NCBI GenBank assembly: GCA_963823105.1
Contig: CAWGKC010000005.1
Span: 558,001 to 622,000, forward strand
Source of the DNA: JAJYKC01 sp963823105
GTDB taxonomy: Bacteria > Acidobacteriota > Terriglobia > Bryobacterales > Bryobacteraceae
Length of the DNA stretch: 64,000 nt
Direction: 5' to 3'
Position numbers and translations under genes: made by a program. The notes under the pieces are model-generated. The model saw only the letters and a program-made list of their open reading frames with translations. It did not search any database and was not told where the DNA came from. Within the stretch, counting starts at the first letter, position 1; each line of letters begins with the position of its first letter. Shown here piece after piece: positions 27,062 to 37,700 of the stretch.

Positions 27062-30000
27062 GTGCGATTGCGATCCGCCTTTGCCGTTTCCATTTTTTCC
27101 TTTCTACTACTGGCGCCGGGCGCCCCGCGCTGCGTGGCGCAGGTGGACCGGGCCACATTGACCGGCACCGTCACCGATACCACCGGAGCGGTGATCGTCG
27201 GAGCGAAGATCGAAGCCGATTCGGTGGACAACGGAAAACAGCGCGAGGTAGCGACGAACGCGAACGGGATTTATCTGATTCCGCGGTTAGCGGCGGGAAA
27301 GTACGTCATCGTTTTCGCCAGTCCCAACTTCCAGACGATGCGCTTTGAAAACGTCGAACTGGAAGTAGGACAAGTAGTCACGCTCGACGCGCGGATGCAG
27401 GTGGGGGGCACTTCTACGCAAGTGGATGTCGATAGCGCCCGTCCCTTGCTTGAGCGGAATAACGCGGACGTGGCGGGAACGATTTATGGCGCGCAGATCG
27501 AGAATCTGCCAGTGAACGGGCGCAACTGGGCGAGTCTGCTGGTGCTGGCGCCACTCGCCATCGACGACGGAGGAGGCGATCAACGCTCAATACGGTTCGC
27601 CGGGCGGGCGCGTGACGACAATAACTATAAATTCGACGGCGTGGACGCCACGGGAATTCAAGAGCAGGCGCAGAAGTCCACAACCCGTTTACAGATCTCA
27701 TCGGACGCGGTGGAGGAATACCGCGTCAATTCGGCGCTGTACACGGCCGAGTATGGAGCGGGGGCGGGAGGCCAAGTAGACGTCGTGTCGAAATCGGGGA
27801 CGAACGACTTTCACGGCCTGGTGTTTGAGTACCTGCGGAACAGCGCGTTCGATTCGCGTTCGTTTCTCGATCTCGATCTGGATCCGGCGGCGACCGGTCC
27901 GACGAAGGTGCCGCCGTTCCGCATGAATCAATTCGGAGGAACGTTCGGAGGGCCGATCGTGAAGGACAAGACGTTCGTGTTCTTCTCCTACGAAGGCATC
28001 CGCCAGTTCCGCGGGCAGACGCTACACGCCTTCGTGCCGAACCTTGCCCTGCGCGACCAGATTCTGGCTACTTCGCCGCAAATGAAGCCCATTGTGGACG
28101 CCTTCCCAGCCGGGCAACTCGCCGTCGATTCGCAAACCGACGAGTACACGCACCAGGGAAGCATTAGTTCGCGCGAAGACAGCGGGCTATTCCGACTGGA
28201 CCATCGCTTCACCGACCGGTCGTTTTTCTATTTCCGCCTGGTGATCGACGACTCGTTCGCCCAAGCGCCACTGGGCAACCTCCTGGATACGCAGCGGGTG
28301 ATCAACCGGCCGCAGAACTACGTCCTGGCGCTGCAACATATTTTCTCGCCAAGTGTTTTCAACGAGTTTAAGTTCGGCATCAACCGTTCGCCGTTCCACA
28401 ATCCGCAGACGAGCGTGCTGTCCTACGCGGTGAACACGAACAATTTCGAACCGCTGAACAACAACGCCACTGACATCGAGGTGGGCACCTCGTGGAGCTA
28501 TATCGACGACTTGAGCATTACTCGCGGGCGCAACACGTTCAAGATGGGCATCGAGGCGCGCCGTATTTGGCTGAACCAGGGGATCACCAACGACGAGTCG
28601 ATCAACTTCACCGATAACAACAGCCTGATCAACAACCAGGTGGACTCATTCAACATCAACACGCCGTGGTACAGCCGCGGTCTGCGTCACACTTTCATCC
28701 TTCCTTACTTCCAGGACGAGTGGAAGGTGAGGCCGAATCTTACCTTGAATCTGGGCCTGCGGTGGGAATTCTACGCCCCGGTGACGGAAGTGAACGATCA
28801 CGTGACGATCTTCGACCTATACCGCTGCCACGGGATCTGCGGGCCGGGCGCGGCGATCGAGTTTCCGAACTACACCAATTTCGATCCACGAGTGGGACTC
28901 GCCTACGCCCCGACCGAACACACGGCGGTTCGAGCCGGGTTCGGCATCTATCACGCTCCGGCGCAGAACGACGACCGCAACGCCGCGCTAGAGAGCAGCA
29001 ACTCGCGGGTTTCCCTGACGTCGGCGGATGTCTCGAATCTTTCCTATCCGATCGATCCTTTCCTGCCGCTGGCGCTTGTGTCCGGCCAGACGCCGCGGGC
29101 GCTCAACCGCTCTCACAAGGATTTATATGCCATCGAATATGGGTTGTCGGTTCAACAGAACCTGCCTTCGGACGTTCTTCTGGACGCGGGCTATTTCGGC
29201 AGTTCTGGGCGCCGGCTGTTCGCCCGCAGCTACGTCAACGTCATCGATCCGGCGACGGGACTGCGTCCACTACCGGGATTCGGCCAGGTGGATATCAAGA
29301 ACGACGATGGAACGAGCAGCTTCAACTCGCTCCATGTGGGACTGTCGCGAAGGTTTAACAGCGGGCTTCTGTGGGAACTGAAGTACCTTTGGTCGCACTC
29401 GATCAACGATGGATCGGTGGGCGGCGGCGAGTCGAACGCTCCGGAGAACGTGGCGTGCCGTTCCTGCGACCGTGGGCCGAGCGTGTTCGACGTTCGCCAC
29501 AATGTCGTTGTGAACTCGGTTTACGAATTGCCATTTGGGGCGGGGAAGCCGTACCTGAGCAACGGGTTCGCGTCGAAGATTTTCGGAGGGTGGGAGATGA
29601 GCGGCATCGGCGTTTGGCATACGGGCCATCCGTTGACGGTGTTGATGAATCCGGACGCGTCTTACCTGCCCGACGGCAATGGGGGCAGCGACCAACGGCC
29701 CGACGTGGTTCCCGGCGTTTCGGTGATTCCTCAAAATCAGAACGCCAATAATTGGATCAACGCGGCGGCATTCACTTCCCCGCCGACCGACGCCAACGGG
29801 AATCTTCTGCGATGGGGGAACGCGGGACGCGGGTTGATCCGGTCGCCCAATACCTGGCAAGTGGACGTGGCGATCACCAAACGATTCCAGATGACCGAGC
29901 GCGTGAGCATGGAGTTCACCGCGCAGGCGTTCAACGTCTTTAACAAAGATCAGTTGGCCGATCCGAACCTGCTGCTCAACTACAATCCGCCGGATGGCAC

Positions 30001-30151
30001 GTCGCCAGTGGGTTATCTGACGCCGGCATCGGGGTTCGGACAGATAACCTCGCTGGTGAACGTAAACAGCAATAGCGACAAGTTCGCGGCGGACAATACC
30101 GGCTCCGGCTTACCTCGAGAGCTGCAATTCGCGCTGCGGTTTCAATTTTAA
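27062..30151 (+). CDS. TonB-dependent receptor with carboxypeptidase-regulatory-like N-terminal domain
   Basis: 1029 residues from GTG 27062, chosen because GGAGG lies six bases upstream and the signal peptide (RLRSAFAVSIFSFLLLAPG) begins there. Residues about 30-110 form the CarboxypepD_reg-like domain (ATLTGTVTDTTGAVIVGA, NGIYLIPRLAAGKYVI). The plug follows, with ENLPVNGRNWASLLVLAP, the DGVDATG segment, and VEEYRVNSALYTAEYG. The rest is a long beta-barrel ending in LQFALRFQF, the aromatic outer-membrane insertion signal. This is the Oar-like receptor class expanded in Acidobacteriota, thought to import oligosaccharides or peptides. No ECF or FecR gene is directly attached; the ECF unit starts about 580 bases later. 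Confidence 0.92.
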   Translation: MRLRSAFAVSIFSFLLLAPGAPRCVAQVDRATLTGTVTDTTGAVIVGAKIEADSVDNGKQREVATNANGIYLIPRLAAGKYVIVFASPNFQTMRFENVELEVGQVVTLDARMQVGGTSTQVDVDSARPLLERNNADVAGTIYGAQIENLPVNGRNWASLLVLAPLAIDDGGGDQRSIRFAGRARDDNNYKFDGVDATGIQEQAQKSTTRLQISSDAVEEYRVNSALYTAEYGAGAGGQVDVVSKSGTNDFHGLVFEYLRNSAFDSRSFLDLDLDPAATGPTKVPPFRMNQFGGTFGGPIVKDKTFVFFSYEGIRQFRGQTLHAFVPNLALRDQILATSPQMKPIVDAFPAGQLAVDSQTDEYTHQGSISSREDSGLFRLDHRFTDRSFFYFRLVIDDSFAQAPLGNLLDTQRVINRPQNYVLALQHIFSPSVFNEFKFGINRSPFHNPQTSVLSYAVNTNNFEPLNNNATDIEVGTSWSYIDDLSITRGRNTFKMGIEARRIWLNQGITNDESINFTDNNSLINNQVDSFNINTPWYSRGLRHTFILPYFQDEWKVRPNLTLNLGLRWEFYAPVTEVNDHVTIFDLYRCHGICGPGAAIEFPNYTNFDPRVGLAYAPTEHTAVRAGFGIYHAPAQNDDRNAALESSNSRVSLTSADVSNLSYPIDPFLPLALVSGQTPRALNRSHKDLYAIEYGLSVQQNLPSDVLLDAGYFGSSGRRLFARSYVNVIDPATGLRPLPGFGQVDIKNDDGTSSFNSLHVGLSRRFNSGLLWELKYLWSHSINDGSVGGGESNAPENVACRSCDRGPSVFDVRHNVVVNSVYELPFGAGKPYLSNGFASKIFGGWEMSGIGVWHTGHPLTVLMNPDASYLPDGNGGSDQRPDVVPGVSVIPQNQNANNWINAAAFTSPPTDANGNLLRWGNAGRGLIRSPNTWQVDVAITKRFQMTERVSMEFTAQAFNVFNKDQLADPNLLLNYNPPDGTSPVGYLTPASGFGQITSLVNVNSNSDKFAADNTGSGLPRELQFALRFQF

Positions 30152-30229
30152 GGAGGCGGGTGGAGGGCGCCGGGGACGGGCGCAATCGCCCGGCGGGACT
30201 GCGCTCCGCCGAAACAATCACGTCTCCAG

Positions 30230-30688
30230 TTAGAGCTTGCTCAGCGCGAACGAGTACCCGAGCATGGCGTCGCTTGGGCCTTCGTCGTCCGCTCCTTCGG
30301 TTCCGCCGACGGAGGAATATAAGGCCATCGCCGCTGCGTTGGTGCGATCGGTAAGCACCCAGGCGACCTTACAACGATGTGCGCGGCCCACGTCGAACAA
30401 CGATCTCAATACGGCTTTACCCAACCCGCGACGGCGGTGCGTCGGGGCTACCGCGACTTCATTTATCCACAACTGCGGCGGCTTGTCCGGATGGACGTAG
30501 TGGACACCGGAGGCGAAGGCGACGACCAAGCCGTCGTCGATAGCGACAGCCAGATGGTGTCGAGGGTCCGCCAGGAACTCCCTGGTTAGATCGGGGTCGA
30601 CCGGGTTGTCAAACAACTCCGCCGCTACATGCGCGAGAATGTTCTCGTCACCGCGCCGCAAGACTCTGATCTGGCCTGTTGTTAACAC
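30230..30688 (-). CDS. GNAT family N-acetyltransferase
   Basis: 152 residues from GTG 30688, preceded by GGAGGAGAAGAA; an ATG far upstream has no ribosome site. GNAT elements: the beta4 strand LWINEVAVAPTHRRRGLGKAV with the acetyl-CoA pyrophosphate loop RRRGLG, and the C-terminal TDRTNAAAMALYSSVGG. The overall pattern resembles the AAC(3)-I branch, but the substrate is unknown and antibiotic resistance should not be assumed. Divergent from the ECF sigma gene, with 39 bases between start codons. Confidence 0.85.
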   Translation of the reverse strand: MLTTGQIRVLRRGDENILAHVAAELFDNPVDPDLTREFLADPRHHLAVAIDDGLVVAFASGVHYVHPDKPPQLWINEVAVAPTHRRRGLGKAVLRSLFDVGRAHRCKVAWVLTDRTNAAAMALYSSVGGTEGADDEGPSDAMLGYSFALSKL

Positions 30689-30727
30689 TTCTTCTCCTCC
30701 GAACGTCAATGATCTTGTGGGGATTTT

Positions 30728-31339
30728 GTGCTGGCGCGAAGCATGGGACGCAATCCGGTGAGGACGGAGACCAGTCCCCGAGTCTCCGAAGACGCGGAGT
30801 GGGTGGGTGCGGCACGCGATGGGGATCGGGCGGCATTCGGGCGCCTGTATGACCGGTACGCCCCGATGGTCCACGGGATTCTGCTTGCCAAGGCGCCGAT
30901 AGGCGAAGTGCAGGACTTGGTTCAGGATGTCTTCATGATCGCACTCCGGCGCCTGTCAACGCTGCGGGAAACCGGAAGCTTTGGAGCTTGGTTAGCCGCG
31001 ATCGCCCGTAATCTGGCGAACGACTATCACAGGCATTCGGCGCCAGAGGATCAACTGACGGACGACGCGTCCGGCAACTATATGGCGCGAGGGAATACAG
31101 GCGGAGATCATGAAGACACGGCCGCCCAGATTCTTGAAGCGGTGAGGAGTCTGCCCGACGCATACAAGGAGCCATTGATTCTGCGACTGGTGGAGGGCAT
31201 GACCGGTCCCGAGATCGCGGCACGCATCGGGATGACGCACGGGTCGGTTCGGGTCAATCTACATCGCGGCATGCGGCAACTCCGCGCGAAGCTGAACCCG
31301 AACAAAAACAGCGATGGGCTGGAACAGGAGAAACCGTAA
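30728..31339 (+). CDS. ECF-type RNA polymerase sigma-70 family factor
   Basis: 203 residues from GTG 30728 (ATG 30743 is an alternative). Region 2: AAFGRLYDRYAPMVHG, then VQDLVQDVFMIALRRLSTL and the -10-recognition segment GSFGAWLAAIARNLANDYH. Region 4: LPDAYKEPLILRLVEGMTGP, then the helix-turn-helix IAARIGMTHGSVRVNLHRG. There is no region 1.1 or 3, so it is an ECF sigma. The next gene starts two bases after its stop and encodes a FecR-like membrane protein, the expected anti-sigma partner. Confidence 0.92.
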   Translation: MLARSMGRNPVRTETSPRVSEDAEWVGAARDGDRAAFGRLYDRYAPMVHGILLAKAPIGEVQDLVQDVFMIALRRLSTLRETGSFGAWLAAIARNLANDYHRHSAPEDQLTDDASGNYMARGNTGGDHEDTAAQILEAVRSLPDAYKEPLILRLVEGMTGPEIAARIGMTHGSVRVNLHRGMRQLRAKLNPNKNSDGLEQEKP

Positions 31340-31341
31340 TC

Positions 31342-32454
31342 ATGGAAGCCGGTAGCGACCAATCGGAAAATCAACCGCCGACGAAGAGGGACGAATATTT
31401 GTGGGACCGATCGGGCGAAGCAGACCCTGAAATCCAGAGGCTGGAAGCGTTGCTCGGGAGGTTTCACCACGACCGTCCCGCGCCGGTATTTCCGGCGATC
31501 GCGCCGGATCGACGATGGGCTTTCACTCCGGGGTGGATGCGAAGGGCGCCCGTTTTGGCGGCGGGCGCCGCCGTCGTCGTGGCGATCGCGATGGTGACGC
31601 TTCTGGAACACGGGTGGAAGGAGGTCCCGGTACACGTGGCCGGTTGGGATGTCTCCCGCGTGGCGGGAACGCCTCGAATCGGCGCCAATGCCATTGGCGG
31701 AAACCACGCGAGCCGATTCAGCGCCGGGCAAATGCTAGAGACCGACGGCGAGTCGCGGGCGAGCCTTCGAGAGGAAGACATCGGGCAGATCGAGGTGGAG
31801 GCCGGCACGCGCCTGCGTCTGGTGACGATGAGTACGGGTTCGCAGCGGATTGCCCTTGACCGCGGAACCATTCGCGCCTTGATCTGGTCTGCCCCAGGTC
31901 AATTCGTGGTGGACACGCCATCGGCTGTGACGGTGGACCTGGGTTGCGCCTACACTCTGCAGGTGGACGATTCCGGTGCGGGGCTGGTGCGGACATCTCT
32001 CGGATGGGTTGGATTCAAGCTGAATGCCCGCGAGTCGTTCATTCCCGCCGGCGCGGCTTGCGCGACCAAGCCAAAAGCCGGCCCTGGCACGCCCTACTTC
32101 GAAGACGCGTCCCCGGAGTTCCGCGCCGCCCTGGCGAGATTCGATTTCGAGGATTCGACAGCGCGGCAAAGGGCGGGGGATCTGGCGATCGTTCTCGGCG
32201 AGTCCCGCAAGCGCGACGCGCTCACGCTGTGGCATCTGCTGAGCCGTGTCGAGGAAGGGCAGCGAGTTCCGGTCTACGATCGTTTGGCGGAAGCCGCGCC
32301 CCCTCCCGCCGGCGTCACGAAGGAGGGCGTCTTGCGTCTGGATCGGGCAATGCTCGATCTGTGGTGGAACGGACTTGGGTTCGACGACATCGCGGTATGG
32401 CGGCAGTGGGAGCGTTCCTGGGCTGGGGCATCCACGTCCGTTCGAGAAAAGTAA
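31342..32454 (+). CDS. FecR-like membrane protein, probable anti-sigma factor
   Basis: 370 residues. A cytoplasmic N-terminus of about 68 residues is followed by one membrane helix (APVLAAGAAVVVAIAMVTLL). The periplasmic FecR-type beta domain has SAGQMLETDGESRASL, IGQIEVEAGTRLRLV, then QRIALDRGTIRALIWSAPG and VDTPSAVTVDLGCAYTLQVD. The C-terminal 130 residues form a helical extension with tryptophan-rich LWWNGLGFDDIAVWRQW. Paired with the ECF sigma gene, it probably relays an envelope signal to the sigma factor. Whether it inhibits or activates is not visible. Confidence 0.85.
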   Translation: MEAGSDQSENQPPTKRDEYLWDRSGEADPEIQRLEALLGRFHHDRPAPVFPAIAPDRRWAFTPGWMRRAPVLAAGAAVVVAIAMVTLLEHGWKEVPVHVAGWDVSRVAGTPRIGANAIGGNHASRFSAGQMLETDGESRASLREEDIGQIEVEAGTRLRLVTMSTGSQRIALDRGTIRALIWSAPGQFVVDTPSAVTVDLGCAYTLQVDDSGAGLVRTSLGWVGFKLNARESFIPAGAACATKPKAGPGTPYFEDASPEFRAALARFDFEDSTARQRAGDLAIVLGESRKRDALTLWHLLSRVEEGQRVPVYDRLAEAAPPPAGVTKEGVLRLDRAMLDLWWNGLGFDDIAVWRQWERSWAGASTSVREK

Positions 32455-32533
32455 CGCTCCTTGATAACAGTTCGCCGCCTCCTGGCGTCTTGGCGGGCGT
32501 GAAGCGACGCAGCGAAACAAGGAGACACGAGAT

Positions 32534-33214
32534 ATGAAATCACACGCATTTCCACGCCCGGCGATCGGCATCGTGGCAATCATGGCCGGGCTTGCGACTA
32601 CCGCACAGGCGGGGCCGCCGCTAATCTGCCATCCTCTCGAAATCGGGCAAGCGAAGTCGCTGCCTTGGGTCGATTTGAATTACCGGATCGGGAGCGGCGG
32701 CTACGACGTCAAGAACCTGGCCGGGGACACGCTGGCAATCCTCAATTCGAACACTCCCGTGTTGGTGCGAATGGAGACCCTTCGACGCGCAACGATCTAC
32801 GCCCGCCAGGACCCGCGCGCGGCGAAAGAGTTGCTGACCCGGCTTCACGCGCGCGCGGCCGATTCCGATGCCGCCGGCCACTCCGACGCACTGGCGTGGT
32901 TTGATGCCGGCTATCTTGTCGAGACCTACAAGCAATGGATCGGGAAAGGCGAACCGAATCCGGCGAGCGGGCTTGACGGATACGCATTGGTCAAGAAGGC
33001 CATCGGCTTGCGAGGGCAAGATCCGGAGATGGAATTCGCGGCCGCCCTCATCACCCTCGCGGGGCCGGAGAGCGATCACCAAGATCACGTGCGGAGAGCG
33101 ATGGCGGGCACGAAGAACGATCCTCTTCTGGCTCGGAATCTGGCCGCCAACTTCAACCGCCAAACAATCTCCGAACTGCCGACGAACGCGCCCGCGGGAG
33201 GCCTCAAGAAGTGA
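32534..33214 (+). CDS. Secreted helical protein of unknown function next to the ECF/FecR pair
   Basis: 226 residues with a good ribosome site (AAGGAGA) nine bases upstream and a signal peptide (PAIGIVAIMAGLATTAQA). The mature part is mostly helical: TPVLVRMETLRRATIYARQD, LLTRLHARAADSDAAG, then ALAWFDAGYLVETYKQWIG. It has a TPR-like feel without a clear repeat. Two cysteines only, one of them in the signal. Its position after sigma and FecR suggests a co-regulated envelope or secreted component. Confidence 0.7.
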   Translation: MKSHAFPRPAIGIVAIMAGLATTAQAGPPLICHPLEIGQAKSLPWVDLNYRIGSGGYDVKNLAGDTLAILNSNTPVLVRMETLRRATIYARQDPRAAKELLTRLHARAADSDAAGHSDALAWFDAGYLVETYKQWIGKGEPNPASGLDGYALVKKAIGLRGQDPEMEFAAALITLAGPESDHQDHVRRAMAGTKNDPLLARNLAANFNRQTISELPTNAPAGGLKK

Positions 33215-33315
33215 ACACGCGGATAGAGATGTTTCTTTCGGGAGCGGACCGGAGATCCACGATGGCCGTCCATGCCCCGGCGGTATCGGCATTCTCAAGC
33301 CGACGCAAGGAGAGG

Positions 33316-34747
33316 TTACTTGGTGATTCGGAACGTATCGAGCAGCCTGCCATCGCTGGAGATCTGGCGCAGCGTGAAGCGGTTTCCGTCGATTTGAACG
33401 TCGCTGAACGAATTGACCCTGGCGATGTAGCGGGTGGTGAATTCCTTCCAGGCGTTGGGTTGTTCTTGGAGCTCGGGGTCGTATAGATGCGCTCCGCCGG
33501 CGCCATCAACGATGTAGATCACGCCGTCGGCTTTCGTCTTCGAAGCGCCATCGAAGTTGCGATCGAGGCGCCAGACGCCGGGGACCAACTTCTTTTGGCC
33601 GAGGTCGACGGGTTGAGGGACGAAGCGCAAGGGATAGGAGCGTTCGTAGTTATGGACGTGGCCGCTGAAAACGACATCCACTTTACCTGCTTCGAAGACC
33701 GGCGACAGCACGCGCATTTGCTGCTGCTCGGCGTGTTTGTTGGCCGAATGGAAACCGGGATGATGGAAGGCGACGAAGCGCCACTGGGCGTGGGCGGCGG
33801 ACGACAAATCGTTGGCGATCCATTGGCGCAGCGCGGGATCGTTCCAATTCACGTAGGGATTGCTGTCCAGCACGGTCCAGTGAGAGTTGCCGTAGTCGAA
33901 GGAGAAGTTGGCCATTTGAGGGAACTGTTTTCCGGCGGCGGCGAGGAACGCTTTTCGATTGGCCTGCGCGCCCTCTAAGCTGTGAAAGATGGCCGCGTCC
34001 GGGCCGTTCAACGGTTGCAGCCAGTTCAGGAAGTAGGCCATGCCGTCGGGGCTTTCGTCGAGATCCCGGTGCTGGCTGTCGTGATTGCCGGCCACCGATA
34101 GAAAGAGCACGGAGCGCAGGAGCGGGGCGCCGGCGGTTGGACTTGCCGTATCGGAATTATAGATGGGAAAGAACTTTACGCAGTATTCGGAGACGCGGCC
34201 TCGCTTGTACACAATGTCGCCGGGGATGAAGACGAAATCCGGATGCAGGAGGGAGACCTGATAAGCCACACCGCGCTGGCCCGGTGAATCCTCTCCGCAA
34301 TCGCCGAAGAGGGCGAAGCGGTAGGGTTGCGCGAAGGACTTGCGGGCGCGGCCGGTGGCGCGGAAGACCTCTTTGCCGGCGAGCAGGACGCGGTAGTCGA
34401 AGCCGCCGCCGGGTTGCAGGCCGGAGATCCTTCGAGCGATAGAGACGGTAAGGGGAGATGGAGACGACGGCGATGCGGCGAGCCTGGGGCGCTTCCGCGG
34501 GTTTCCATGGAGCGCTTGAAGCCTGGCGATATTCCACTCGCCAATCGCTCGACTGATCCTCCGCTTGCCAGACGATCTCGATCGTCTCCGGATCGGAGAG
34601 ATGAGGCGCATCGCCCAGTTGGAGGTAGGGCTTCTCGATGAACGGGGCGGCAGTTGAAGCCTGCGCGGCCGCGAGGCCCGCACTTAAAACCGCAACGAGA
34701 GCGGCGGAACCGATAAGTAACACAAATGAAACACTTTGTTTTGCCAT
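33316..34747 (-). CDS. Secreted metallophosphoesterase (one frameshift)
   Basis: Starts at ATG 34747 with a signal peptide (VLLIGSAALVAVLSAGLAAA). An N-terminal fibronectin-like domain covers about 35-150, as in purple acid phosphatases. The calcineurin-type metal motifs are complete: FALFGDCGEDS, FIPGDIVYKRG, VAGNHDSQHR, AFHHPGFHS and VFSGHVHNYERSYP. The frame changes once near 34450 (after AVVSISPYRL), and the gene is 1432 bases, one more than a multiple of three. It probably hydrolyses phosphoesters in the periplasm or outside the cell. The intact part 34440-33316 covers the whole catalytic domain. Confidence 0.85.
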
Positions 34748-34795
34748 CTCGTCCTATTCAACCACTGGATGGCAGGCAAGTGAGCGGGAATTTTT

Positions 34796-37700
34796 CTACC
34801 GCACGACGATGCTGGAGATCTGCGAGCTCACTCCGTTCAGGGTCATGACTACCGGCTGCGAGCCGGTGGAGATGTTTGGCGGCACCACGACGTTCACTTG
34901 ATACAGAGCGATGCTTTGCGGCGAGAGGCCGCTGAAGACCACCTTGGCCGTTTGGCCGCCGATGGTGACTTGTGGAACGGTTTGGGTGTTGGGCGCTTGC
35001 GCGGGCGTGGGCTGGCCGGAGGGGACGGGATGGTCGACGGGGCCGAGGCCGTTGGAATAGAGCAGGATCGTCGCGCCGCGCTGCGCGGGGTTGGAGGGGC
35101 CGATCAGATGGTAGGAGGCGTCCTGCGCGGCGAGGTATTTCTGGCCGCCGGAGGAGTACTCGAAGAAGGCTGGCGAGACGCTCTTGAGCGGGATGGTGAA
35201 AGTGTTGAGGCTGGAGGTGAGGCCGAGGCTGACCTTCATCACCGCTGAGCTTTGTCCGGCGAGTTCCCAGGGAATCTGGACATTAATTTGCCCGGGTGTG
35301 ACGAAGACGATATAGCCGGGGAGGCTGATGCCGGCCGAGGGGACGTCGAAGCTGACGCTGACGCCGCCGAGGGAGAGTGGAAGATAGGGCGTGAAGAATA
35401 AGCGCGTCACTTCGCTCAAGCCGGAGCCGAAGATGGAGATGTAGGAGCCGGGGGCAAGGCCCTGACCGGCGAGGAAGCTGGCGCCGTTGACGACTCCTCC
35501 GGCGGAGATGGAAGGGAGCGCGAAGACGCGGCCATTGTAGTAGAGCGGGATGGGGTTCGGGTTTCCGATGTTGGCGACAAATTGCTGCGCGCCGAGTTGA
35601 GAGCCGAGCGTCGCCTGGGCGAAGGCGATGCCATAGTTGTCGGTCCCGTTGGTTCCGGTGCCGTTGGTGATAGTTCCATCGCTTGTGGAGCCGGCGACAA
35701 ACTGCACCGGCTCGCCGGGAACCGCCAGTCCGAATTGATCGACGACGAGAACGAGCAGATCGCCGTTGAGCGGATCGCCCGCGGCGCCGAGGAAATTGAG
35801 ACCGGCGAGCGGCAGGGCGTTGGCGGCGACGCCATCGGTGACCGAATAAAGATAGGGGATGTGCATGGGCTGCGCCGTGCCACCGACGACGAGGTCGCCT
35901 TCATAGACGCCGGAAGCGGGGAGGCTTCCCTGGAGAGCTACGGTTACGACGGCCTGGCCGCCGGCGGGAATGGTGGGGTTGGCGTTGCTGAGGGCGAGCT
36001 GCGCGTTGGGATCGGTGATGAAGGGATTGACGGAGAGATTGAGATTGACGGGCGCGGTTCCGGTGTTGGTGAACGTGACGTTGATGGACGGAAGCGACGT
36101 GCCGATCTGGCCGAAGGAGAGCGTCGAAGGTTCGGCGGTGACGTTATTGGAGACGGCGGCGCCTGCGTCGAGCAGGCCGGCGCCGGTGGTTTCTACGCCG
36201 GCCAGAACGACGGTGCCGTTCGCGTTGTAGTCCTGGACGGTTTCCACCGCCGTATTCACAACGGCCGATTTCAACTGGCCGGGTGTCATGCCGGGATGCG
36301 CCTGGAGGACGAGGGCGGCGGCGCCGGCGACGAGCGGGGCGGCGAAGCTGGTGCCTTGGACGACCGTGTAACCGGTGGCGTCGTAGAGATCGCCGTTGGG
36401 GTCGTAGCTTTGCGTCGCGGTGTAGAGGTCGGTGCCGGTGGCGGCGAGTTCGGGTTTGATGGCGGCGGTTTCAATGGAAGGTCCGCGGCCGGAGAAGGAG
36501 GCGATGAAGTTCGAAGTGGCGCTGGTTTCGGTAATGGCGGGATCGAGCGTGATGGCCGCGCCCGGGTTCGAGGCGAGATTGACGGCCAGATTCGTTCCTT
36601 CGGTGTTGCCGATCATGACGACCGGGATGCCCACCTCGCCCAAGCCTTTGATGACGTAGATATATTCGGAGCCGCTGACCTGATAGAACAGAACGGCCGA
36701 GGCGCCGGCGTTTTCGGCGTTAATCGCTTGCGTCGAGTAATTGCAGTTGGGGTCGGTGAGGATGAGGGCGACGGATCCGTTGAGCGAACCGGAGGGGAGG
36801 GCGAAGCAGGCGTCGGGATTTTGAGTGCCGCCGATTTTTGAAGTGTCCACCAAGGGAGCGGTGAAGGGTCCGCCGGGTTTGGGAGAATCGCCAAAAAACG
36901 CCGCGAGTCCCTGGAGACTCGTCAACGCGGGGTTGCCGTATGCGCCGACGCTGGCATAGAAGACATGGGCGTTGTAAGTTGCGCCGACGGTGATGGCGTC
37001 GGGAGCGGTCCCGGGGGATTCGACGGAACCGTAGGCGGGATAGTTGTAGGCGGTCTCGCCGTCGTTGCCCGCGCCGGTGACGACGGTGAGGCCGGCCTGG
37101 ACGGCGTTCTGGACGGCGGCGGCGCGCGGATCGCAGGGCGTGGTTCCGGTGTTGCCGCAAGTTGCGCCTACGTCCTCAGGCCCCCATTGAGCGGGAGCGC
37201 CGAGGGATAGGCTTACGATGTCCATGCCATCGTTGAAGGCGTCTTCGAGAGCCATGAGGACGACGTCGTCGAAGGTGATGTCGTTCACTCCCGGCGAGCC
37301 GAAGATTTTGTAGTTGCCGAGAAACGCTTTCGGAGCGACGCCGGTGATCTGGGCGAGCGGGGCGTTGACGGTTTCTCCGGCGGCGATCATGGCGGCGGCG
37401 GTGCCGTGGCCGACGCGGTCGTCGGGAGAAAGATCGTCGGGGCGGGAGTTATCGGTAGTTTGGCCGGACAGGAACGGAAGCACTAACTGATCGACGTAGC
37501 TGCGGGCGACGATGATTTTGTTGTTGGTGTAGCTTTGCCAGTTATCGCCGTGGCCGAGAGGGTAGCCGCTGGGAGGGCGGAGGGAAGCGTCCTGAAAAGC
37601 GGGATGAGTGACGTCGATGCCGGTGTCGATGATGCCGATTTTGATTCCGGCGCCGGCGCTGCCTTCGCCGCCGACGACGCCCCAGGCGTTGGGAACTCCG

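Noticed and set aside
30463..30471. A perfect DnaA box (TTATCCACA) near the skew transition
   Set aside because: A single copy inside the GNAT gene; one exact 9-mer in 64 kb on two strands is expected about half the time by chance, and no cluster was seen.
30230..30688. Aminoglycoside-resistance acetyltransferase
   Set aside because: The resemblance to AAC(3)-I is general GNAT similarity; no resistance context or specific residues support it.
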